Assembly: GCF_024508315.1 (NCBI RefSeq)
Contig: NZ_CP101987.1
Coordinates: 1,922,001 to 1,986,000 of the forward strand
Reading direction: 5' to 3'
DNA length: 64,000 nt
DNA from: Cellulomonas xiejunii
Lineage (GTDB): Bacteria; Actinomycetota; Actinomycetes; Actinomycetales; Cellulomonadaceae
Position 1 is the first letter of the stretch. Every line of letters starts with the position of its first letter. Below are positions 15,431 to 23,290 of this stretch, in pieces. The notes under the pieces were generated by a model that was given only the letters and a program-made list of their open reading frames with translations, searched no databases and had not been told where the DNA came from. The translations under genes and the position numbers were made by a program.

Positions 15431-18400
15431 TCAGTACTCCACCTCCTGCGAGCGGCGGCGGATCGTGGTGACCTCGTCGCGCTGGTTGCCGGTCGGTCCC
15501 AGGTAGTTGAAGGCGAAGGACAGCTGCGCGTACCCGCCGACGAGGTGGCTCGGCTTGAGCAGCACGCGGGTCAGGGAGTTGTGGATGCCGCCGCGCAGCC
15601 CTGACGTCTCGGACCGGGGCACGTCCACCGTGCGGTCCTTGGCGTGGTACATGTACACGGTCCCGGCGGGCATGCGGTGCGACACGATCGCCCGGGCCAC
15701 GACCACCCCGTTGCGGTTGTACGCCTCGACCCAGTCGTTGTCGCGGACCTCGATCGCTGCGGCGTCCTGCGGGGACATCCAGATGGTCGGGCCGCCGCGG
15801 GACAGCGACAGCATGAACAGGTTGTCCTGGTACTCCGAGTGGATCGACCACTTGGAGTGGGGCGTCAGGTAGCGCACGGTCACGGCCGCGTGGCCGCCCT
15901 CCGGCTCCGCGGGCCCCAGCTTGGAGTCCCCGAACAACCGGTGCAGGTCCAGCGGGGGGCGGTACACCGGCAGCGCCTCACCCAGCTCGGTCATCCAGTC
16001 GTGGTCGAGGTAGAAGTGCTGGCGCCCGGTGAGCGTGTGCCACGGCTTGTGGTGCTCGACGTTGATCGTGAACGCCGAGTAGCGCCGCCCGCCGTGCTCC
16101 GAGCCGGACCACTCGGGGGACGTGATCACGGCGACCGGACGCGCCTGCACGTCGGCGAACCGGATGCGCTCGCCCTCGTGGTCGCGCGCGAGCTCCGCGA
16201 GGGACGTCCCCGTGCGCGCCTCGACGCGCTCGAACCCCTGGACCGCGAGGCGCCCGTTGGTGGTGCCCGACAGCGCGAGGATCGCCTCGCACACGTGCCG
16301 GGCGTCCGTCAGGCGCGGCCGGCCCGCCGCCGGGCCGGTCGCGACCGTGCCGTTGGTGCGCGCGAGCGCGGCCACCTCCTGGTCGGGGGAGAACGCGACG
16401 CCCTTGGTGACCATGCCGGCGCTCGCGGTCAGCGGCCCCAGGGCGCCCCAGCGGTCGCCGATCGTCGTGTAGTCCCGCTCGACCACGACGAGCCGGGGCA
16501 TCGTCAGCCCGGGCCGCAGGTCGGACTCCGGCACGGTGCCGTGCGGCGTCGCGAGCTCGTCCGGGGTGTCGTGCAGGAGCGGGACGGCCACGACGTCGCG
16601 CCGCACCCCGAGGCGCTCCCCGCCGATGCGCTGCACCTCGTGGGCGAGGGTCGCGAAGACGTCGAAGTCCGTGCGGGTCTGCCACGGCGGGCTGATGGCC
16701 GGGTTGAACGAGTGGACGAACGGGTGCATGTCGGTGGTCGACAGGTCGTACTTCTCGTACCAGGTCGCCGCCGGCAGCACGACGTCGGAGAACAGCGTGG
16801 TCGACGTCATGCGGAAGTCGCTCGTGACCAGCAGGTCGAGCTTGCCGCGCGGCGCCTCGTCGCGCCACGTCATGGTCCGGGGTCGGCGGTCCGGCCCGGC
16901 CTCGTCCGCCCGGACCGCGGAGTCCGTGCCCAGCAGGTGCCGCAGGAAGTACTCGTTGCCCTTGCCCGAGGAGCCCAGGATGTTGGCGCGCCACACGGTG
17001 AGCACGCGCGGGAAGTTGCGCGGGTCGTCGGGGTCCTGGCACGCCCAGCCCAGACGGCCCGCCCGCAGCTCGTCCACGACGTGCTGCGCGGGGTCCACGC
17101 CCGCGGCGGCGGCCTCGTCGGCGAGGTCGAGCGGGTTGCGGTCGAACGTCGGGTAGCTGGGCATCCAGCCGCGCTGCGCGGACTCCACGAGGCAGTCCGC
17201 GGTGGTGCGGTCCGCGAACGTGCCGCGCGCGAGCGGGCTGGCCAGGGCGTCGGCGGGCAGCCCGTCGTACCGCCACTGGTCGGTCGCGAGGTACCAGAAC
17301 GCCGTGCCGATCATCTGCCGGGGCGGGCGCGCCCAGTCCAGGCCGAACGCGTACTGCGCCCACCCCGTGACGGGCCGGCACTTCTCCTGCCCCACGTAGT
17401 GGGCCCAGCCGCCGCCGTTGACGCCCTGGCAGCCGGTCATGTGCACCAGGGCGAGGAACGTGCGGTAGATCGTGTCGGAGTGGAACCAGTGGTTGGTCCC
17501 GGCGCCCATGATGATCATCGAGCGCCCGCCCGACGCCTCGGCGTTCGCCGCGAACTCGCGCCCGATGCGCGCGGCCGTCGACGCGGGCACCGACGTGATC
17601 TCCTCCTGCCACGCCGGCGTGCCGGGGCTCGACGCGTCGTCGTAGCCGGTGGGCCAGGTGCCGGGCAGCCCGTCGCGGCCCACGCCGTACTGCGCGAGCA
17701 GCAGGTCGAACACGGTCGTGACCAGGTGGTCGCCCACGCGGTGCACGGGCACGCCGCGGCGCACCACGCCCGCACCGCCCTCGTGCTCGCGTCCCGCGTC
17801 CGGTGCGACGTCGAAGCGGGGCAGGTCGACCGGGACGGCCGCCCCGTCCCACGACCCGAGGTCCGCGACCGACAGCTGCGGGTCGAGCTCGCCCAGCAGC
17901 AGGTTCCACTTGCCCGCCTTCGCGGGGTCGAAGCGGTGGCCGAGCGTGCCGTTCGGGACCGTCGGGGTGCCGTCGGCGTCGAGCACGACGGTCTGGAACG
18001 CGCCGTCGCGGTCGGCCGACGGGACGGGCAGCTGGTCGCCGGTGAGGAACTTGTCGGGCACGTACGCGTCGCCGCGCGGGACCAGCCGCACCAGGTGCGG
18101 TGCGTCGGTGAACTGCCGCAGGTAGTCCGCGAAGCGCGCCGTGCGCCGCTCGACCAGGAACTCGCGCAGCACGACGTGGCCCATCGCCATCGCCAGGGCA
18201 CCGTCGGTGCCCGGGTGGGGGGCGAGCCACTCGTCGGCGAACTTGGTGTTGTCCGCGTAGTCAGGGCTGACCGTGACGACCTTCTGCCCGCGGTACCGGG
18301 CCTCGGCCATGAAGTGGGCGTCGGGCGTGCGCGTCACCGGGACGTTCGAGCCCCACATGATGAGGTACGCCGCGTTCCACCAGTCGGCGGACTCCGGCAC

Positions 18401-19147
18401 GTCGGTCTGGTCCCCGAAGACCTGGGGGGACGCGACCGGCAGGTCGGCGTACCAGTCGTAGAACGAGAGCATCGTGCCGCCGAGCATCGAGACGAACCGT
18501 GCGCCCGCGCCGTGGGACACCATCGACATGGCCGGGATGGGGGAGAACCCCGCGATCCGGTCGGGCCCGTACTCCTCGATCGTGTGCACGTGCGCGGCCG
18601 CGACGATCTCGGCCGCCTCGTCCCACGTCGCGCGCACGAGCCCGCCCTTGCCGCGGGCCTTCTTGTACGGCGCGGACGGATCGGCCGTGACGGCCTTCCA
18701 CGCCTCGACGGGATCACCGGTGCGGGCCTTCGCCTCGCGGTACGCGCGCAGCAGGGCTCCGCGCACGTACGGGTAGCGGATGCGCGTGGGGGAGTACGTG
18801 TACCAGGAGAACGCCGCACCCCGGGGGCAGCCGCGCGGCTCGTACTCGGGGGAGTCGGGCCCCACCGACGGGTAGTCCGTCTGCTGCGTCTCCCACGTGA
18901 TGATGCCGTCCTTGACGTACACCTTCCACGAGCACGAGCCGGTGCAGTTGACGCCGTGGGTGGAGCGCACGACCTTGTCGTGGCTCCAGCGGTCCCGGTA
19001 GAACGCGTCACCCTCGCGGCCGCCCTCCAGGAACACCGTGCGCAGGTCCGGCGAGACCTCACCGCGCCGCAGGCGTGAGCCGAGGCGGACGAGCGCCTGC
19101 GCAGGGCCGGTGTCGGTGCCGGTGTGGCGAGGGCTGGTCGTGCTCAT
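15431..19147 (-). CDS. narG: Respiratory nitrate reductase alpha subunit (Mo-bisMGD)
   Basis: 1238 aa catalytic subunit reducing nitrate to nitrite, normal length. The FS0 4Fe-4S ligands match the enterobacterial spacing exactly: His64, Cys68, Cys72 (HGVNCTGSC) and Cys107 (RGCPRG). The Asp that ligates molybdenum is in SFYDWYADLPVASP. No twin-Arg signal is present, consistent with a cytoplasmic active site held by NarI. ATG at 19147. First subunit gene after narK, 39 bp downstream of it. Confidence 0.97.
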   Translation of the reverse strand: MSTTSPRHTGTDTGPAQALVRLGSRLRRGEVSPDLRTVFLEGGREGDAFYRDRWSHDKVVRSTHGVNCTGSCSWKVYVKDGIITWETQQTDYPSVGPDSPEYEPRGCPRGAAFSWYTYSPTRIRYPYVRGALLRAYREAKARTGDPVEAWKAVTADPSAPYKKARGKGGLVRATWDEAAEIVAAAHVHTIEEYGPDRIAGFSPIPAMSMVSHGAGARFVSMLGGTMLSFYDWYADLPVASPQVFGDQTDVPESADWWNAAYLIMWGSNVPVTRTPDAHFMAEARYRGQKVVTVSPDYADNTKFADEWLAPHPGTDGALAMAMGHVVLREFLVERRTARFADYLRQFTDAPHLVRLVPRGDAYVPDKFLTGDQLPVPSADRDGAFQTVVLDADGTPTVPNGTLGHRFDPAKAGKWNLLLGELDPQLSVADLGSWDGAAVPVDLPRFDVAPDAGREHEGGAGVVRRGVPVHRVGDHLVTTVFDLLLAQYGVGRDGLPGTWPTGYDDASSPGTPAWQEEITSVPASTAARIGREFAANAEASGGRSMIIMGAGTNHWFHSDTIYRTFLALVHMTGCQGVNGGGWAHYVGQEKCRPVTGWAQYAFGLDWARPPRQMIGTAFWYLATDQWRYDGLPADALASPLARGTFADRTTADCLVESAQRGWMPSYPTFDRNPLDLADEAAAAGVDPAQHVVDELRAGRLGWACQDPDDPRNFPRVLTVWRANILGSSGKGNEYFLRHLLGTDSAVRADEAGPDRRPRTMTWRDEAPRGKLDLLVTSDFRMTSTTLFSDVVLPAATWYEKYDLSTTDMHPFVHSFNPAISPPWQTRTDFDVFATLAHEVQRIGGERLGVRRDVVAVPLLHDTPDELATPHGTVPESDLRPGLTMPRLVVVERDYTTIGDRWGALGPLTASAGMVTKGVAFSPDQEVAALARTNGTVATGPAAGRPRLTDARHVCEAILALSGTTNGRLAVQGFERVEARTGTSLAELARDHEGERIRFADVQARPVAVITSPEWSGSEHGGRRYSAFTINVEHHKPWHTLTGRQHFYLDHDWMTELGEALPVYRPPLDLHRLFGDSKLGPAEPEGGHAAVTVRYLTPHSKWSIHSEYQDNLFMLSLSRGGPTIWMSPQDAAAIEVRDNDWVEAYNRNGVVVARAIVSHRMPAGTVYMYHAKDRTVDVPRSETSGLRGGIHNSLTRVLLKPSHLVGGYAQLSFAFNYLGPTGNQRDEVTTIRRRSQEVEY

Positions 19148-19186
19148 CGCACCTCCCGAGAGGGTGGGGTGGTCGGGGTGACGGCG

Positions 19187-20491
19187 TCAGCTGGGGCGTG
19201 GTGCCCCGGGCCGGGCGTAGTTCACCCAGGTCAGGGCCGTGCAGATCGCGAAGTAGGCGGCGGCGCCGACGAAGAAGGCGACGGGGGTCCACAACGACAG
19301 GGCGATGCCGACCAGGAACGGGCCGAACGCGGCGATCGCGGACGTGAACCCGATGACGCCGCCGGCCTGGCGGCGCGGGAAGATCATCGGCATCTGCTTG
19401 AACGTGCCCGCGTTGCCGATCCCCGCGAACGTGAACAGCGCGAGCATGGCGACGAGGAACCAGGTGAACTCACCGACGTCGGACGGCGTGAGGAACAGCG
19501 TCGCGACGACGGTCGAGGCCGTCATGCCGATGCCGGCCACGAACGTCCACACCGCGCCGCCGAACCGGTCGCACAGCGGACCCCACGCGGCTCGCGTGAT
19601 CGACCCGAGCAGCGGCCCGAGGAACGCGTACCGCAGGGGGTCGGGCGCGTTCTCGAACCCGCCGTAGACGTTGTTGATGAGCAGGCCGAGCTGTGCGGCG
19701 AAACCCGAGAACGCACCGAACGTCATGGTGTAGACCGCCGTCATGACCCACGTGTGCTTCTCGCGGAAGATGTCGAGCTGCTCGCGGAAGTCGGCCTGCA
19801 CCGGCACGCGCCTGAGGAACAGCGCGGCCAGGACGATCCCGAGCACCACCCACGGGATCAGCACGAGCGCCGCGTTGTGCAGCCAGATGTGCCCACCGTC
19901 GACCGTCTGCTGCGGTGTGAGCACCGTCGTGCCCAGCAGGCCGAATCCCACGACCCACGGCACGAGGAACTGGATCAGGCTCACGCCGAAGTTGCCGATG
20001 CCTGCCTGCAGGCCCAGGGTCGTGCCGGACATGCGCCGCGGGAAGAAGTAGCTGGTCGACGGCATGAAGCCCGCGAACGCGCCGCCGCCGATGCCGGTCG
20101 CGAACGCCAGCACCAGCAGCGTGGCGTACGACGTCGAGGCATCGCGTACCGCGAACGTCCACCCGATCATCGGCAGCAGCAGCAGCGTCGCCGAGCCGCC
20201 CACCAGCGTCCTCGTGCCGACCACGGGCGGCAGGAACATGAAGACCAGCCGCATCAGCCCGCCCGCGAGGCCCGGCAGCGCGACCAGCCAGTAGAGCTGG
20301 CCGGTCGTCAGGTCGAACCCGACGAGGTTGAGGCGCGGGGCGATCGCGCTGACCAGGTACCACACCGCGAAGGCGAGCGTCAGGTTGTACGTCGTGACCC
20401 ACAGCGTGCGCCAGGCGAGGCGCTCGTCCCACGCAGCCGGGTCCTCGGGGTCCCAGGTGCCCACGTCCGCGGAGCGGGTGGCCTTCGTCAT
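19187..20491 (-). CDS. narK: Nitrate/nitrite transporter of the respiratory operon
   Basis: 434 aa MFS protein with 12 predicted helices. The two nitrate signature loops are visible: ATGIGGGAFAGFMPSTSYFF in the first half and FTFAGIGNAGTFKQMP in the second. Placed directly before narGHJI, it should import nitrate or exchange it for nitrite. Start at ATG 20491, 7 nt after an AGAGG ribosome site; a TTG further upstream at 20521 is less likely. Its promoter lies in the 87 bp between 20491 and the terminator at 20579; I found no convincing FNR-type or other operator there. Confidence 0.94.
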   Translation of the reverse strand: MTKATRSADVGTWDPEDPAAWDERLAWRTLWVTTYNLTLAFAVWYLVSAIAPRLNLVGFDLTTGQLYWLVALPGLAGGLMRLVFMFLPPVVGTRTLVGGSATLLLLPMIGWTFAVRDASTSYATLLVLAFATGIGGGAFAGFMPSTSYFFPRRMSGTTLGLQAGIGNFGVSLIQFLVPWVVGFGLLGTTVLTPQQTVDGGHIWLHNAALVLIPWVVLGIVLAALFLRRVPVQADFREQLDIFREKHTWVMTAVYTMTFGAFSGFAAQLGLLINNVYGGFENAPDPLRYAFLGPLLGSITRAAWGPLCDRFGGAVWTFVAGIGMTASTVVATLFLTPSDVGEFTWFLVAMLALFTFAGIGNAGTFKQMPMIFPRRQAGGVIGFTSAIAAFGPFLVGIALSLWTPVAFFVGAAAYFAICTALTWVNYARPGAPRPS

Positions 20492-20578
20492 CGAATGCCT
20501 CTTGGTGTCGTCGTCGGTCAACTACGTACGCGCACCCTGGCAGGGGTCGGCGAGGCGGCGGTACGCACAACACCGTGG

Positions 20579-20624
20579 AAAATGGGCCCGGGCAGGCGCC
20601 CCCGTGGGTGCGCCCGCCTGGGCC
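20579..20624 (-). terminator. Intrinsic terminator of the regulator-DUF2249-cupin operon
   Basis: Inverted arms 20585-20599 and 20610-20624 give a 15-bp stem with one A-C mismatch and one G-U pair on the minus strand, with a 10-nt loop, followed by TTTT at 20582-20579. It starts 7 bp after the cupin stop and separates this operon from narK. Confidence 0.75.
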
Positions 20625-20630
20625 GGGGGC

Positions 20631-20942
20631 TCAGCGGGGATCGAGCATCGTCAGGGCGAGCTTGCTCGCCACGACGGCCTCGACCTCGTGCGGCAGCCGG
20701 GTGCCCAGGTGCACGACACCGCCGGGCCGCAGGTCGACCGTCCGTCCGTCCGCCGTGACGCGCAGGTGCCCGGTCAGCACCTGCAGCAGCACGGGCATGG
20801 CGGCGGTGTGCTCGGTGAGGACCTGACCGGCGTCGAACGCGAAGAGCACGACCCGTGCGCCCTCGGCACGCAGCACGGTGCGTGAGACCGTCGACTCGGG
20901 CTGGACCTCGACGAGAGAGGCGAGGTCGGCGACCTCGGTCAT
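20631..20942 (-). CDS. Small cupin-domain protein, third gene of the nitrite regulatory operon
   Basis: 103 aa cupin barrel: LFAFDAGQVLTEHTAAMPVLLQVLTG and VDLRPGGVVHLGTRLPHEVEAV provide His residues in the two cupin motifs (each motif begins at LFAFDAG and VDLRPGG). The ATG at 20942 has GAGGGAG about 6 nt upstream; a GTG at 20969 would overlap the DUF2249 stop by four bases. Located after a SufR-like regulator and a DUF2249 protein, it probably works in sensing or handling nitrogen oxides, but no function can be read from the sequence. Confidence 0.75.
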   Translation of the reverse strand: MTEVADLASLVEVQPESTVSRTVLRAEGARVVLFAFDAGQVLTEHTAAMPVLLQVLTGHLRVTADGRTVDLRPGGVVHLGTRLPHEVEAVVASKLALTMLDPR

Positions 20943-20965
20943 GACGGCTCCCTCGGTCGCGGCGC

Positions 20966-21283
20966 TCACGGCTGGGCCACCGTGTCGAGGCGGCGCGTGA
21001 GCCGCACGTGCCACGCGTCGGGCCCCTCGACGAGGTAGGTGACGTCGACCGGAGCGCGCTCGGCGAGCTGCGCGAGCAGCGGCCGCGGCGCGTGCGGCGC
21101 GATGATCACGAGCGAGGCGCCGGGGGCGATCGCGTCGAACGCGCCGAAGACGGTGGCGTGCCGGATCGCGTGCGGGATCGTGCGCACGTCGAGCACGGGG
21201 TCGCTCTCGTCGTGGCCGCCGCAGCCGCACGTGTGCCCGGCGGGCTGCGGTGCGGTGGGCAGGATCTCGACGGGCTGGCTCAT
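20966..21283 (-). CDS. DUF2249 protein with an N-terminal Cys-His motif
   Basis: 105 aa. Residues 30-100 match the DUF2249 fold (DVRTIPHAIRHATVFGAFDA, then VDVTYLVEGPDAWHVRLTRR). The N-terminus adds TCGCGGHDE, with Cys19, Cys21 and His24 as possible metal ligands. DUF2249 proteins often neighbour nitric-oxide, nitrite and hemerythrin-like genes, which fits here. The ATG overlaps the regulator stop (ATGA). No catalytic activity is known to me. Confidence 0.82.
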   Translation of the reverse strand: MSQPVEILPTAPQPAGHTCGCGGHDESDPVLDVRTIPHAIRHATVFGAFDAIAPGASLVIIAPHAPRPLLAQLAERAPVDVTYLVEGPDAWHVRLTRRLDTVAQP

Positions 21284-22044
21284 GGCTCTCCTTCGGTGGG
21301 CGCGTGCCGTGCGGCCCGCGCGGGGGACGGGACGTCGGCGGCGCCGACCTCCGACAGGTGCAGCTCGCAGTGGCGCGGGCCGACGAACGGGACGAGGCGC
21401 TCGGCGCGCACCGGCCCGCCGACCTGCTCGAGGACGCCCTGCGCGAGCCCGAGGTGGACGCTGCACACGACGTCAGGACGGGTGCGTGCCAGGTCGAGGA
21501 ACGGGCAGCGCCACAGGTCGAACGTCGTCCCGCTCGCGTCGAGGACGGGATCGAAGCCGAGCCGGTCGAGGTGCGCCTCGAGGGCGAGCACCTGGTCGCG
21601 CGGTCCCGCGGGCAGCGCCGGCAGCTCGTCGACCATCTCGCGGCCGGCACGTCGGGCCGACGCGGGGACGTCCTCGACGGCGGCGCCGTAGCCGCCCAGC
21701 AGCACCCTCGTGAGCCGCGCACGGGCGACGGACTCGGCGAGGTGGCGTGCGGCGGTCGGATCGGTGCGCACGTCGTCGCGCGTCGTGGCCCGGTACACCG
21801 TGCGGGGTCGGCCGCGCGTCGTGCGGCGCTCGGTCTCGCGCACCACGAACCGCGCGTCGACGAGCCGCTGCAGGTGCTCCCGCACGGTGTTCTCGTGCAG
21901 GCCGGTGCGTGCCGCGAGCGCCGGGGTCGTCGACGGTCCCTCGTCCTGGAGCACGTGCAACAGCTCGACGCGGCTCGCGGACGACAGCACGCGTGCGGCG
22001 GGTGTGCGACGCGTGGTGCGCTCGGGCTCGTTGCCGGTCGTCAT
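21280..22044 (-). CDS. SufR-like HTH regulator with three conserved cysteines (probable Fe-S sensor)
   Basis: 254 aa. N-terminal winged helix (LAARTGLHENTVREHLQRLV, about residues 40-60) followed by a wing, RTTRGRPRTVYRA. The C-terminal half holds Cys180 (LWRCPFLDLA), Cys194 (PDVVCSVHLGLAQG) and Cys226 (PRHCELHL). SufR-type regulators use a similar three-Cys arrangement to bind a 4Fe-4S cluster and respond to O2, NO or iron. The gene heads the DUF2249-cupin operon and is divergent from the nitrite reductase genes, so control of those genes by NO or redox is a reasonable inference. GAGGAGG precedes ATG 22044. Confidence 0.82.
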   Translation of the reverse strand: MTTGNEPERTTRRTPAARVLSSASRVELLHVLQDEGPSTTPALAARTGLHENTVREHLQRLVDARFVVRETERRTTRGRPRTVYRATTRDDVRTDPTAARHLAESVARARLTRVLLGGYGAAVEDVPASARRAGREMVDELPALPAGPRDQVLALEAHLDRLGFDPVLDASGTTFDLWRCPFLDLARTRPDVVCSVHLGLAQGVLEQVGGPVRAERLVPFVGPRHCELHLSEVGAADVPSPARAARHAPTEGEP

Positions 22045-22075
22045 GGCCACCTCCTCGTCGTCCGGCGGCGACGCA

Positions 22076-22149
22076 GGACCCAGGTCCCGTGTGCCGCCTG
22101 GCGCCATTAAATACCGTCGAGGCGTGGAAAAGACCGGGACCAGGGTCCC
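22076..22149. promoter_or_regulatory. Two GGACC-NN-GGTCC palindromes around the nitrite-reductase promoter
   Basis: Palindrome 1, GGACCCAGGTCC, is at 22076-22087. Palindrome 2, GGGACCAGGGTCCC, is at 22136-22149. Their centres are 61 bp apart. Between them is an unusually AT-rich ATTAAATACC, a likely -10 (TTAAAT 22107-22112 or TAAATA 22108-22113) for the NnrS-like gene. Palindrome 1 overlaps its expected -35 and palindrome 2 lies just inside the gene, a layout suited to repression by looping or blocking. The divergently encoded SufR-like protein is the obvious candidate binder. Confidence 0.55.
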
Positions 22150-23290
22150 GCAGCACACGGTCCTGCTCGTCCCGGGTGGTCTGGCGATGCTCGCCGGCCT
22201 GGACGCCGCCCTGCTGCTGCTCGGGCTGCCCGCGCCCGTGCACCTCGACCGGTGGGCCGACGTGCACGGGCCGCTCATGGTCCTGGGCTTCGTCGGCACG
22301 CTCGTCGTGCTCGAGCGCGCGGTCGCCGTGCGGCGTCGCGCCGCGCTCGTCGCGCCCGCGCTGCTCGGGCTGGGCGGCCTCGCGCTGCTCGGTCCGCTGC
22401 CCCTGGCCGTCGGGCAGTCGGCGTTCGTCGCCGGGACCTGTGCGCTCGTCGCCGTGTACGTCGTCATCTGGCGACGCCAGCCCGCCGCCGCGCTCGCCGT
22501 GCAGGCGCTGGGCGCGGCGCACGCCGTGGCGGCCGCCGTGCTGTGGTTGGCCGGCGTCGCCGTCCCGCACCTCGTGCCGTGCCTCGCGGGCTTCCTCGTC
22601 CTGACCATCGCCGGCGAGCGGCTCGAGCTGCTGCGCGTCGGCGGCCCGGGGGAGCATGTCGAGGACGTCGTGTGGGCGCTCGCCTGCGCCTGGGCGGTCG
22701 CCGCCACCGCCGCGCTGGTGTGGCCGCGCACCGGGTGGCACGCCCTGGGTGCCGTGCTGCTCGCGCTCGTCGCGGTGCTCGCCCGGTACGACGTGGCGCG
22801 GCGCACCGTCCGCGGCACCGGGCTGCCGCGGTTCATGGCGTGCGCGATGCTCGCGGGGTACGCGTGGCTCGCCGCCGCGGGTGCCCTGTGGCTCGTCGCG
22901 GGGCCCGTGCTGTCCGGCCCCGGGTACGATGCCGTGCTGCACGCGGTCTTCCTGGGCTTCGTGCTGTCGATGGTCATGGCGCACGCGCCGGTCATCCTGC
23001 CCGCGGTGCTCCGCCGACCGCTGCCCTACCGGCCCGTCATGTACGCGCCCCTCGTGCTGCTGCACGTCACGCTCGCGGTGCGCGTGCTGGTCGGGGACGC
23101 GCACGGCATCGACGCGGTCGTGCGGGCCGGCGGCGTCGGCAACGTCGTGGCCCTGCTCCTCTTCGTCGCGGTCGCCGTCACCTCGGCCCTGCGCGGCCCC
23201 GTCGCCGCACCGCCACGCCCGCCGCGGCGCGAGGGGACCCCGCGGGTGGCGGCCACGCCCACCGGCCTCACCGTCGGCGGCACGCGATGA
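22124..23290 (+). CDS. NnrS-like multi-pass membrane protein
   Basis: 388 aa, about 10-12 predicted membrane helices. Candidate heme or copper ligands are His in RWADVHGPLMVLGFVGT, in LHAVFLGFVLSMVMAHAPVI and in VLLHVTLAVRVLVG. The pattern recalls NnrS and relatives linked to nitric oxide tolerance and nitrite respiration, but similarity is loose. The GTG at 22124 is preceded by GAGG at very short distance. The stop overlaps the ATG of the nitrite reductase fusion, so both are made together, perhaps as a membrane complex passing electrons to the copper sites. Confidence 0.7.
   Translation: MEKTGTRVPQHTVLLVPGGLAMLAGLDAALLLLGLPAPVHLDRWADVHGPLMVLGFVGTLVVLERAVAVRRRAALVAPALLGLGGLALLGPLPLAVGQSAFVAGTCALVAVYVVIWRRQPAAALAVQALGAAHAVAAAVLWLAGVAVPHLVPCLAGFLVLTIAGERLELLRVGGPGEHVEDVVWALACAWAVAATAALVWPRTGWHALGAVLLALVAVLARYDVARRTVRGTGLPRFMACAMLAGYAWLAAAGALWLVAGPVLSGPGYDAVLHAVFLGFVLSMVMAHAPVILPAVLRRPLPYRPVMYAPLVLLHVTLAVRVLVGDAHGIDAVVRAGGVGNVVALLLFVAVAVTSALRGPVAAPPRPPRREGTPRVAATPTGLTVGGTR

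Noticed and set aside
15644..19078. Long open frame (over 1100 codons) on the strand opposite narG
   Set aside because: Arg/Val/His-rich low-complexity translation with no family motif; it is the GC-rich shadow of narG, whose own motifs are complete. The same applies to the frames opposite the GT2 gene (63-2120 and 2406-4727), opposite nirB (44584-46275) and opposite thrS (56046-58766).
20492..20578. FNR/CRP-type site before narK
   Set aside because: No TTGAT-N4-ATCAA or TGTGA-N6-TCACA pattern could be found; TACGTA there is too short to claim.
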